A stretch of DNA of 53,873 bases from a virus: positions 1-53,873 of the IMG/VR virus record IMGVR_UViG_3300025131_008632; one strand, written 5' to 3'. Position numbers and translations under genes: made by a program. The stretch's first letter is position 1; every line of letters begins with the position of its first letter. Below, piece by piece: positions 27,692 through 37,111 of the stretch. Under the pieces are notes generated by a model. It had not been told where the DNA came from, made no database searches, and saw nothing but the letters and a program-made list of their open reading frames with translations.

Positions 27692-30600
27692 CTATACCCC
27701 AAGTGCTATACTGGTCACCGATTTCTTGAATGGATCATCAGGTCTATCAACTGCCTTACCATCAAAATACGGAAGTGATGATGTGAATTCATGACTTAAG
27801 TTTTGACAAGAAGTGTTAATAGGCGACGCAGGTGTCTCAGTACCAGGAATGACAAATTTTATTATAATGGGTGATTCTCTAACTTCTTTGTCTGTAAAAA
27901 ATTTTCCTTCAAGGCGCTGTTCGAGTAAGTCTCTAAATTGACCGTATCTATCTGATCTATAAACTAGAGATGTGTGAATACTGTTAATATCCATAACACC
28001 GTACCTATACCCCCTAGATGAACCTGATCTTGCATAGGTAGAAACAAGGTCAGAGCTAAAGTCGGATTCAATTTTCCATCCCACAGAAAATAGTGATGTA
28101 AGAGTTACAGAGGACGGTAGGGCAAAAAACACATTATCTATCCCTAAAGACCCAGAATAGTTTTCGTACATCACGCTAAGCTCTTGTTGAAAATCCAGAC
28201 GCTTTTGTCCAAAAATGTATGGGAATGGCATTCTATTATTGTTTGCCTCAAAGTAAAAACGTGGATCTGCCCCTCCGTCTGTGCCTTCGTCTGAGACGCC
28301 AAACCAGGCAGCAACAACCTTACTTGTATTTTTCTGAGATGATCTTGTCCATACTTCGCCAGGGTTAGCAATGACAGCGCCTGCGCGCTTAGCATAATCT
28401 ATCGCGCTAGGTAATAGCGTATCATAATATCTTTCACCGACGTCAGAGAGCCTGACAAATCTTTGGAGTGATCCAACTCTTTTAGTGTCGTATACTACCT
28501 TTGAGTTTGTCGTCCTTATTGGTCTGTCAGCAGTTCCTGATACAAAGCTTCCCACAACCTGCCTAACGTTAAACGGATCAGCTCCTGACGACCCTCCATC
28601 AACACCCATAACACCAGTAACATAGCTGTCTAAGTAACTTCCATAATATTCTGCTTTATTTGCAACCTGAAACTGATCCACTATTAATTCTTTAATATCT
28701 TCTCTAACAGCGTCTGATGTTAAAAGTTGATTAACATTGTCATGAAGTTCTACTGTGTCTCTTATTAATGATCCGTAAATTGTCAGCTTGCCAGGTGCTA
28801 CAGGTAAGTGCATATTAATATCAGGATTATTATTCCAAGATGCTGATAAGTTTTGATTAATCCAGACTAAGTTAAGATTATCTTCAGGTAACAATAGATA
28901 CGGAGAAATATCCTTATACGTACCTGATGCTAAGTTCTGGGTCCATGACGTTCCTTGTAATGATATATCATCAGATTGCAATAATTGTGTTCCTACGACA
29001 CCGCCTGCTGGTGATCTTCCATCGCCCATAAACAAACCAAAAGAGGAGGCGCCTGATCTACCGCCTCCCGCGTTATGTTGAATTGTCGCATTATAGATGC
29101 TTGCTTGTCCTCTGGCCATCATGTCTGAAGTGCTAAAAGCACCGTTCGAGAGAACATCAATATCTACATAACCTAAGTTAAACATCATTTCATCTGCAGT
29201 TGTAGGCAAACCAGCATGAAACTCAAGCCTATATGAACCTGTCAAACGCTCATTAAGATCACTAGGTGTATCTGCTACACCCGGTATTAGTGTAATATCC
29301 CTCTCTAACTCTTTAAAAGCACCTTCGTTATTAAAGTCTGAATCGTAGAAAAATGATGCAGTAGAATGATTTGAAGTTGTCCATACAATATCCCCTAAAC
29401 CGATGATATCTCTTTTTCTAGTTGCAATAAAGTTAGGTTTAAAATCTGTCCTATTAACATTTGACCCTGCACTACCTACGCCCTTGATGACAGGAGCTTC
29501 AAATGTTTCGTAAATTTCTTGCTTCGATTGCCTCATCAATGCAAAAGTTGAAAAGAAAGGATAACCAGCCCTGTACCTTTGAGCAGCAGTTTTTACCACA
29601 CTCGGTTCTGTGACAGACGCTCCCCATGATGCTGAAAACTCATATACTATTTTCTCAACTAGAAATGGGTGTTGAATATAGCGTGACATTTTTAGAAGCT
29701 GTGAACCCGTTGCATTAAACTTTTGATCACTGGGAAAACCGGCGTGGCCCGTAATTCTTCCTGCTCTTTGAACGTCTGCTTTTACCCCTATCGTTCCAAA
29801 ATTAGCTGTTCCAAAATCCTGCATAAGTGCTACAGCTGCCAAGCTACCTGTTACTGTTTCAATATTGGGTGCTGCCATATTAGAGTGACTACCAGTAATA
29901 CTACCAAAACCATCTAAAGCCTGTCTGTGATGGTGCATTTCCCATTTTCTAGATTCAAAATTGTAATAAGCTAAGCCTGATCCGATAGTTGAACCTACAC
30001 GCGCTGTTTGGTGAACCCATGCTTGACTTGAAGTTGAAATATAAACGTCACAATTTTCAGAGTTATAGAGATCTAGAACAATTTGAGTTTTACTTCTAAG
30101 CGGAGTATGAAAACCAGGCAAGACATCTCTAGCAGTACCAGTCATGTAAAAACTAGTTGTAAACATGTTGATTCTACTATCATCAAATGGAAGTATATTC
30201 GCACCTGATATTGGCATTTTATATTGAGCGTCTGACACACCTTTTCTGACTGTTGCAGTCGCTGTTATACTACTTGTATAGTCTGACAGAAACTTTGAAC
30301 CTACAGGTAACACGTTAGGATAGCTCACAGTCATATCTGTTTTGTACTCTATTGCATTATGGTCTCTAAAAGGTGAGTTATAGTTACCTAATGTCGATTG
30401 TCTCCCTGTGGTTCTTAGAGTAGTCGGATATGAACCTGTAGCAGTGTCTGATTCTATGATTTGAACTCTAGGGGGTGTAAAAGATATAATACCTGAATCT
30501 AACGTTCCAGATATTGAACCATAAGTCCCAGATCTCAATAAACCACCGTATACTAAAGCATCAGTGCCCTCTCTATTATTATAGTATGTGTAGCCAGCGC

Positions 30601-31414
30601 CTGCTGATTTTCTTAAATAACCGTCAACTAAACCTCTGTCAGACATTGAAGCAGAGAAATTCTGTGTGAGCTTGTATGGAATTATCCTACTATCATCAAA
30701 AGGTATGTCAAGTCTTACAATTTCTGAAATAATACCAGGTACTACCATTCTCCTTATTCCGCTGCCTGTGACTGTAGGTAATCTTGTCTCGATACTATCG
30801 ATATATGGATCAACTTGTGCAGATGCAGTTAAAGGTATGAATTGTTCAATTCTATCAGATCCAAAACCAGGATCCGGATCTATGTTTCCACCCATAAACT
30901 CAGCATGCATACGATGGGCAGCGAAGGGCGACTCTATTCCATTAAAAAGTGCGTCTCTAATTGTGAGCGGTTCTATCACACCGTCGAGACCTGCAGGTGA
31001 CTTTGCTGAAGGATCGAAATAAACTTGAGGATAAGCATCAATATTATTATTGTCTATGAAGTCTTTTGCAACAACAGGTATTTTATCTTTAAAGGGTTTT
31101 TCAGGATCAAAAATGTCTAGATTTCCATAATCTTCAATGCGCAAAGAATGATAATCTTCAAAATTTGAGTCTTTGCTAGCACCATCAAAAGTTCCTGCAT
31201 AAATAACAGGTCTAGCAAGGGTTCTAACAAATTGATTTGCATTCCTAATGCTGACACCTTGTCGAAAATGGAAAGATTGAGGCATTAAACTTGCTGTTGT
31301 TGATCCTGTCAATCTTGATACAACCTCACCGATTGTAGGAACAGATACACTAGTCCCAGGTGAGGAACTAGACAGCACTTTACCAAATCTATCTTTGAAC
31401 GGAGTGAATCCCAT
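27692..31414 (-). CDS. Giant virion structural protein, unknown
   Basis: This 1240-residue protein is one of the large structural proteins, with no recognised domain. It starts GFTPFKDRFGKVLSSSSPGT, is rich in Ser, Thr, Asp, Pro and aromatic residues, and lacks transmembrane segments, long coiled coils and catalytic motifs. It ends DDPFKKSVTSIALGV. The gene lies immediately upstream of the tail fibre, with two bases between, and fifteen bases after the 1379-residue baseplate-like gene. A baseplate-to-fibre connector would suit that position, comparable in role to T4 gp10 or gp9. That is inference from gene order, not from sequence. Confidence 0.72.
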   Translation of the reverse strand: MGFTPFKDRFGKVLSSSSPGTSVSVPTIGEVVSRLTGSTTASLMPQSFHFRQGVSIRNANQFVRTLARPVIYAGTFDGASKDSNFEDYHSLRIEDYGNLDIFDPEKPFKDKIPVVAKDFIDNNNIDAYPQVYFDPSAKSPAGLDGVIEPLTIRDALFNGIESPFAAHRMHAEFMGGNIDPDPGFGSDRIEQFIPLTASAQVDPYIDSIETRLPTVTGSGIRRMVVPGIISEIVRLDIPFDDSRIIPYKLTQNFSASMSDRGLVDGYLRKSAGAGYTYYNNREGTDALVYGGLLRSGTYGSISGTLDSGIISFTPPRVQIIESDTATGSYPTTLRTTGRQSTLGNYNSPFRDHNAIEYKTDMTVSYPNVLPVGSKFLSDYTSSITATATVRKGVSDAQYKMPISGANILPFDDSRINMFTTSFYMTGTARDVLPGFHTPLRSKTQIVLDLYNSENCDVYISTSSQAWVHQTARVGSTIGSGLAYYNFESRKWEMHHHRQALDGFGSITGSHSNMAAPNIETVTGSLAAVALMQDFGTANFGTIGVKADVQRAGRITGHAGFPSDQKFNATGSQLLKMSRYIQHPFLVEKIVYEFSASWGASVTEPSVVKTAAQRYRAGYPFFSTFALMRQSKQEIYETFEAPVIKGVGSAGSNVNRTDFKPNFIATRKRDIIGLGDIVWTTSNHSTASFFYDSDFNNEGAFKELERDITLIPGVADTPSDLNERLTGSYRLEFHAGLPTTADEMMFNLGYVDIDVLSNGAFSTSDMMARGQASIYNATIQHNAGGGRSGASSFGLFMGDGRSPAGGVVGTQLLQSDDISLQGTSWTQNLASGTYKDISPYLLLPEDNLNLVWINQNLSASWNNNPDINMHLPVAPGKLTIYGSLIRDTVELHDNVNQLLTSDAVREDIKELIVDQFQVANKAEYYGSYLDSYVTGVMGVDGGSSGADPFNVRQVVGSFVSGTADRPIRTTNSKVVYDTKRVGSLQRFVRLSDVGERYYDTLLPSAIDYAKRAGAVIANPGEVWTRSSQKNTSKVVAAWFGVSDEGTDGGADPRFYFEANNNRMPFPYIFGQKRLDFQQELSVMYENYSGSLGIDNVFFALPSSVTLTSLFSVGWKIESDFSSDLVSTYARSGSSRGYRYGVMDINSIHTSLVYRSDRYGQFRDLLEQRLEGKFFTDKEVRESPIIIKFVIPGTETPASPINTSCQNLSHEFTSSLPYFDGKAVDRPDDPFKKSVTSIALGV

Positions 31415-31429
31415 TATTTTACCTCTTTC

Positions 31430-34400
31430 CTAATAACCGCCGATCTCACCCACGAGATCGTCAACTGAGTCGCCTTCTCTTGAATCAATAAAATCACCTT
31501 CTTGTATTGCAACAATATCTCTCTCACTTTCATTGAGGTAGATGTCTTGACCTTGAAATCTAAACCTGTGTCGCTCTAGAACATGTGACTCAATCACATA
31601 GTTTACCCCTAAAAACTCAGCCTTTCTAGGAATAATCTGTTCGATAATAGACGTAAATGTTGTATCAAACCATTTGAAAAAATCAAAAAACGTCTTAAGA
31701 TCAAGTCGTTGTGTAAGCCTGTTAAAGTAGATCTTCTGCATTTGGTCCAATTCAGGATAGAAATCATCATACATGAGCCGTGGATCGCCTAAAGCAGATT
31801 CAAACAAGTCGTAACTATTAAATAAACACATAATATCTTCATCGAGTGCTTGCGTACAAGAGAAATCAATGGAAAATCTTGTGTCGTCGTCAGGCTCTTC
31901 GCCTGGAAAAATTTCATAAACTGGTGCTGCACTAGCGTAGTGCTTTTCCTTGATCCTATCTTCATTTAAATAACCCCTTATTCTAACTTTTTCATTTGAT
32001 GTTCTTGTGTCAAACTTAGGTGATAGCATAGAAAAGAAGAACTTTTCAGGTTTAATAATTCTTACACTGGGCTCAAATCCTGATCCTGTTATTACAAAAT
32101 TGGAACCTACGATCGGATCAGTCTTGTTCTGGCTAAAATCTGTCAAAAGTATTTGACCATTAGAATCTGATTTTGTCACAGGTTGATCTGTTGAGCAATT
32201 AAGGCGCAATCTCTCAAATGAACCGCTCTCCCATGTATTAAAGTTAAAGTTTTTAAGTGGTTTGTCAGTACCCAAAGACTTGTAGTTTCTAACATGCTCT
32301 TTCCACTGATCTTCATTAAAACCTTTTGTCCACCAACGGATGTGGCCTACTTCACCCTCAAATGATGTCTCTCTCGTTGCTACAAGCTCTGTGTCTGTAG
32401 TAAATGCTGCATGATGTAAAAATCTCTGATAGGCATATCCGATACTTTGCGATCCTATGAGTATAAATGCGCCGTGAAGATTTTCATTGTCTTTGTTCTC
32501 GAGACAACTGAAGTCTCCTGTGGCCTGTGCTGGGTGTGCAACATAGAGTGTAGAAGAAGCGTAAAATTCTCTAAGTTTGCCGTTTGGTTCAGGTCTCGCA
32601 CATCTTAAAAACCAAGAGCCTGACTTCATATTACCTATTAAGTCATTTCTAAATCGACCAAAGCTAACATTCCACTTTTTCCCATCGAATAAGTTTACAC
32701 CTGTTAACGGTAGGTTTAATAAAGGCGCTGTCTCAAGGCTTGTAGAACTTTTAGGTCGTGCAAAAAGTGTTACCTTGCTGGAACCAGAGTAAGCTACTAA
32801 GTTACAAATCATAGATTGTGATGGTGCTTGAGACGTTCCTGTAATAGCTAGTCTCATTAAACTTTGAGTAAGATTATAAGAACCTGTTGTTCTAACTGGA
32901 AACTTATAAATTGCTTCGTAAGTCCAAGAACCAGATGTAAGCAATCCATCTTCAGGGTTGTCGGAAATACCTGGGCCATGATATCCATCGCTGTGACGCC
33001 ATCCAGTATCAACATTTCTTCTTACATAGCTCCCTACTTTGAGGAGGCCACGCCCGCCAGAAAAGCTAGTGACTGTTAATTGTGATGCCCCGGAGGTGGA
33101 TATCGTTGTATTCCCACCGTGACCTATAATGGAATTTTGAGTTATATTGATTGTGTCATTAGTAGCAGATGTTGTTGACAAAGTTACAATAATTTTTCCA
33201 TCATGACCATTTGCTGATTCTATACACGCCTTGATAGAAGCAGCAACATCACCAACTGCACCGGTTGATCGAGCAAATTGCGGAGGATCTGTTGTTAGAT
33301 CTTGCGCTGCTTTTGCAATATAAGCTTTTGACGTACCATCTGTAGAGATAATTGTTACTGTTCCATCAAGGCTAACATGGCCAGTGACAATGATTTTTCC
33401 TGTTGCTTTAGCAAATGACCCCAGACGATCGACGCCGAAAATTACATCTGGATCTACAAAGGTACCCTGTATTTCAGGTGTCCCTGTCTCGACTCTCGAA
33501 GCTGATAAAAAGCAAGATTGTAATCTTGGCATATAACCATATTCAGGCTTAAGGAACCCTTGTGCATCTTTAGCAGCTGTTACATCTCTAGCTGTAGAAA
33601 AGTCTCCGAGACTTCCTGAAAAATCTAGTAATGTGCTTGCTTCTGACCTTTCCTCTCTTACTTCTGTCAGCTTTCGTGTTGAGGGCCCACCAAATTCTCT
33701 GATACGAAAGTTGTTTCTTGGTTCAATACCCATCGTACGAATAAGTGACTCAATGCCGTGGATTGTACCTTTAGATTTGACTATTTCATTTAAGTTAGTC
33801 AACATTCTTCGCCAAATTTGATTTTGGACGTGATGCAGAGGAGAAGCAGACTTTGAAAAGTCAATTTCTAGATCTTCGCCGTCAATATACTGTGCAATTG
33901 ACGGGTCTTCAAATATCCTTGGAAGTTTTATACCATAGTATCTTGACGCAAATATTAAGAATTTATCAGAGACAGCAGACTGTGAGTCATAGTCTGGATA
34001 TAATATGTTTGAAAAATCATCGATGAATATCTTTAATTCATCAAAGAATTTAGCCCACGTCAACAACAACCCTGTAATTATTTGAGATGAAGTTATTTTA
34101 CCTGAGCCTGGGATAGATGCACCACTGTATGTATTCTCTTCAAGTAAACCCGTGTTTTGATCAGGCAAGCCCTGAATCTGTTGACCCTCTTCAAGATAGT
34201 GACCCGGTATTAGTTTTGTAATTAAGTTGGGATTAGCGTTGTCGTATGAAGAGCCTGTTGAAAGCAATCTTTCATTAAGATTAGCTACTTCAAAATAATT
34301 TGGAAACAAAACAGGTGACGTATTTCTATCTTCAGCTTTAATAGGTGAAATTATATCTTCACCATAAAAACTTCTAGAAAGCCTCAAGATCTGTGAATAA

Positions 34401-35569
34401 TTTTCAATATAACTATGTAAAGAATTTCCAGAACTATCCAAGACAACGCTTTCCATACCGTGAGAGCCTGTGGGTTCATTAAATTTAAAATATAACTTAA
34501 GCTCATTAATTGCATCAGTGTACACATTTTTAAATTTATCAGCTTGCTGTTGAGGGACAGTTCTAGGGGAATGGAAAAATCTAAACTCTTCAAGCGATCC
34601 CGAAAATGTTTGGTGAGGTGTAAAGTATCTTACGTTATCATCTGAATCTGCAATAGATCCTGTCTGCATAGACGATCCCGACCCTATTGTAAAGACAGCA
34701 CCGTTAAAATAGAACTCAGACATATCCGCAGAAAATGAAGTGCCTTCAAGTGTCTCATTAATGTATAGTTTTAGATTGTTCTCGTCTACATGTCTATCAT
34801 AAGTTGCAACAACCCTTTGCCAAGTGCCCTTTTTAAACGGGGCTTTTGCAGTAAGCACTGATGATCCTGACACAGCACTGAATATAATAGATGTACTTGT
34901 TGTACTGTCATTAGAGTCACTAAGTGCTAATAAGAAACCTCTATCTTTTACTCCGGGCACTGCCATTTGGCAAATGACTTGGTTCTTCATTCCGCCTGTT
35001 GTTGATGCTAAAATATGTGTATCAATTGTAAATGTTGAACCTTTTGGTGCTAGTGCGCTGTCACCCGAACCGTTTGATGAAAAATCTGGAAAATTAAGGC
35101 CAGAAGCATCTCTTACATTTATGTAAGACCCTTCGCTGGAATCGCCTTCGACGAATTCTTTGTTGAGATCGTAGTAGCCCGAACCTGAGAAATTTAAATA
35201 ACCCGCGTGTTTAGGAAATTGTTGGTATACCCAATTTTCAAAACCTGTTAGCGAATCAACGAACTCTTCAATTTCTTTTCTTGCACCATCAAAGGGAAAG
35301 TGGTTTATTAGTCTATCAAAGGCCACATTAACTTTAGACACAGCAGAGTCAAAAAAAGTATGATTTGTAAAGTCCGAATAATCTATATTAATTTGTTGTG
35401 TAGATATTAACCCTTCTGATGGACTAGCAAATCTAAACGATCCGGTATTTCCAAAGTTTCTATCAACAAGCTCACCTAAAGAAACATTTCGTGATTGCGC
35501 ACGACGAGAACGATTCGGTTGATCAAAAAGTCTTGGCTTAAATAAATCTATTACTGGATCTTTTGACAT
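31430..35569 (-). CDS. Baseplate wedge-like giant protein with two concanavalin/LamG-like domains
   Basis: This 1379-residue protein has several recognisable parts. Residues about 175-330 form a LamG-type sandwich: STFTIDTHILASTTGG, then GTWQRVVATYDRH, LKLYINETLEGTSF and SLEEFRFFHSPR. Residues about 500-660 contain a tail-protein segment with IWRRMLTNLNEIVKSKGTIH followed by GIESLIRTMGI; the KSKGT-x-x-G-I-x-x-L-x-x-x-x-G-I pattern is typical of baseplate wedge and tail-protein-I relatives. A second concanavalin-like region lies at about 880-1080 (SWTYEAIYKFPV to GHIRWWTKGFN). The start overlaps the upstream stop (TAATG). It may fill the place of T4 gp7 in linking wedge to periphery. The lectin-like parts could contact host sugars. 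Confidence 0.78.
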   Translation of the reverse strand: MSKDPVIDLFKPRLFDQPNRSRRAQSRNVSLGELVDRNFGNTGSFRFASPSEGLISTQQINIDYSDFTNHTFFDSAVSKVNVAFDRLINHFPFDGARKEIEEFVDSLTGFENWVYQQFPKHAGYLNFSGSGYYDLNKEFVEGDSSEGSYINVRDASGLNFPDFSSNGSGDSALAPKGSTFTIDTHILASTTGGMKNQVICQMAVPGVKDRGFLLALSDSNDSTTSTSIIFSAVSGSSVLTAKAPFKKGTWQRVVATYDRHVDENNLKLYINETLEGTSFSADMSEFYFNGAVFTIGSGSSMQTGSIADSDDNVRYFTPHQTFSGSLEEFRFFHSPRTVPQQQADKFKNVYTDAINELKLYFKFNEPTGSHGMESVVLDSSGNSLHSYIENYSQILRLSRSFYGEDIISPIKAEDRNTSPVLFPNYFEVANLNERLLSTGSSYDNANPNLITKLIPGHYLEEGQQIQGLPDQNTGLLEENTYSGASIPGSGKITSSQIITGLLLTWAKFFDELKIFIDDFSNILYPDYDSQSAVSDKFLIFASRYYGIKLPRIFEDPSIAQYIDGEDLEIDFSKSASPLHHVQNQIWRRMLTNLNEIVKSKGTIHGIESLIRTMGIEPRNNFRIREFGGPSTRKLTEVREERSEASTLLDFSGSLGDFSTARDVTAAKDAQGFLKPEYGYMPRLQSCFLSASRVETGTPEIQGTFVDPDVIFGVDRLGSFAKATGKIIVTGHVSLDGTVTIISTDGTSKAYIAKAAQDLTTDPPQFARSTGAVGDVAASIKACIESANGHDGKIIVTLSTTSATNDTINITQNSIIGHGGNTTISTSGASQLTVTSFSGGRGLLKVGSYVRRNVDTGWRHSDGYHGPGISDNPEDGLLTSGSWTYEAIYKFPVRTTGSYNLTQSLMRLAITGTSQAPSQSMICNLVAYSGSSKVTLFARPKSSTSLETAPLLNLPLTGVNLFDGKKWNVSFGRFRNDLIGNMKSGSWFLRCARPEPNGKLREFYASSTLYVAHPAQATGDFSCLENKDNENLHGAFILIGSQSIGYAYQRFLHHAAFTTDTELVATRETSFEGEVGHIRWWTKGFNEDQWKEHVRNYKSLGTDKPLKNFNFNTWESGSFERLRLNCSTDQPVTKSDSNGQILLTDFSQNKTDPIVGSNFVITGSGFEPSVRIIKPEKFFFSMLSPKFDTRTSNEKVRIRGYLNEDRIKEKHYASAAPVYEIFPGEEPDDDTRFSIDFSCTQALDEDIMCLFNSYDLFESALGDPRLMYDDFYPELDQMQKIYFNRLTQRLDLKTFFDFFKWFDTTFTSIIEQIIPRKAEFLGVNYVIESHVLERHRFRFQGQDIYLNESERDIVAIQEGDFIDSREGDSVDDLVGEIGGY

Positions 35570-37101
35570 TATTCATCCACACTAAATCTGGCAGGAACAT
35601 CTGTAAAAATTTGATCAATACCACCATCTTTTATTATAAAATCAAATGCATATGCTCTACCCGGAGCAAGCGCATCCATATAAAAATCAAAATACATACC
35701 GTCAGAGTCTGTAGACAACTTTGTGCCGTTTGATTCTGATTCAAATGGTATTATAATATCACCTGAATCATAGTCTCTAACACGATAAAACATTCTTGTA
35801 TACACTTCACTTTTTGTTTCAAGCGGTAGTTTTTCTGCTTTAATGTCCCTGCCTAGATCTTCTACAAACACTCTAAATCTTGACTTTTCAAATGTTCTAT
35901 ATGTAGAGTTTAGGTTTGTAATATTAACAAAAAGTCTACTAGGTACATTGCTAAATGCAGATCTATCTACTGTCTTCACAACAAAACTAGAAGTATAATA
36001 TCCTAGACCGTATCCTTTGTGTGAACCCCAGTACTCTCTAAATGTTGCTGATCCTGCATTTAAAATTTCATCTTTCAGTGATTGTGTAACTGTAAATTCA
36101 TTTAAAGCAAATGTTGCAGAATATACACCTGTAATAAAATTATCGCCTACCTTGTGTTGCGAAGCAGTTATAGTTTTAGTAAAAAATGTACTTTGTGTAA
36201 CACTTCCAGACTCTATTCTTAACACTAATGAATCAGAACCAGATACTCCGTGCAATAATCCACCTGATCCAGATAGAATATTTGACAATGAGTTTCTGTG
36301 ATAGTTATTTAAGAATAGAGTGCCTGACAAGTTAAAGAAAAAGCTTTTATGATGATCTACAATTGCATCATCATATGCAACAATTAGTTTAGGCCTATTA
36401 TTAAAGTTTGTCCCATGTCGAGATGCAAATCGCTTTACAAACCTTGTTGACGTGTCTGTCTCTTCTGTACCTGAGAATGATAAACGGAAACCTTGATCAG
36501 GAATAATATCTTTCAACGTTGCTGATATAATACTAGTCACATCTATCTCAAGATTCTCCGTCCCTTTCTCAAATGACTGTGTTTTAAATAAATTTACGAC
36601 GCCCGAGCCTAAAGAACCTGATGATATTATATCAGCATTAGTTGAATCTATTAAGCCCTGGTGATTTGCGCCCGTAGCAGACCATGAAGATCCTGAGCTA
36701 GCTGTAATAAAATTTGAAGCACCAATATCTGCAAAACTTACAACATCTCTTCCTTTTCCCTCATTGAAAGATTTTGAAAGTGGAAAAAGTATAACCTTAA
36801 AGTCAGAAGGTGTTGTTTGACCGCCGTATACATCTGTTAATTTTAATGTGCACTTAAATGAAGTATGAGTAATATCTAATGTACTGCTTGTGAGCTCTCT
36901 AAGCGGTGCAAGATTAAACTTAATTAATATGCGTGACAACTCAATTGGTGTTGTGTCAGAGCCTGTTGATGACTCTGCGTATAGTTTAAATAAATCTAGT
37001 GTACCTGCTTGGCCAACATTAGCGTCAGTTGCTCTAAAACTATTGTTAATAATTTTATTGGTAATGTAAGTGTCTTTACTAGCAGTTAATATTCTATACA
37101 T
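35569..37101 (-). CDS. Baseplate/tail structural protein with DNRLRE-like N-terminal region
   Basis: This 510-residue protein begins YRILTASKDTYITNKIINN, then DANVGQAGTLDLFKLY and LSRILIKFNL. This is the layout of a DNRLRE/CBM-like beta-sandwich, in which a DTYI strand leads to an N-x-G-x-x-x-L motif. The region resumes with SGTEETDTSTRFVKRFASRH and RPKLIVAY near 215-245, closing that domain. The rest is beta-rich without a known family. It is the first gene after gp6-like and precedes the wedge-like giant. By order it would be a wedge or wedge-associated protein (T4 gp8 position), which is inference. The downstream gene starts within its stop codon. Confidence 0.72.
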   Translation of the reverse strand: MYRILTASKDTYITNKIINNSFRATDANVGQAGTLDLFKLYAESSTGSDTTPIELSRILIKFNLAPLRELTSSTLDITHTSFKCTLKLTDVYGGQTTPSDFKVILFPLSKSFNEGKGRDVVSFADIGASNFITASSGSSWSATGANHQGLIDSTNADIISSGSLGSGVVNLFKTQSFEKGTENLEIDVTSIISATLKDIIPDQGFRLSFSGTEETDTSTRFVKRFASRHGTNFNNRPKLIVAYDDAIVDHHKSFFFNLSGTLFLNNYHRNSLSNILSGSGGLLHGVSGSDSLVLRIESGSVTQSTFFTKTITASQHKVGDNFITGVYSATFALNEFTVTQSLKDEILNAGSATFREYWGSHKGYGLGYYTSSFVVKTVDRSAFSNVPSRLFVNITNLNSTYRTFEKSRFRVFVEDLGRDIKAEKLPLETKSEVYTRMFYRVRDYDSGDIIIPFESESNGTKLSTDSDGMYFDFYMDALAPGRAYAFDFIIKDGGIDQIFTDVPARFSVDE

Positions 37102-37111
37102 TTAAAAAATC

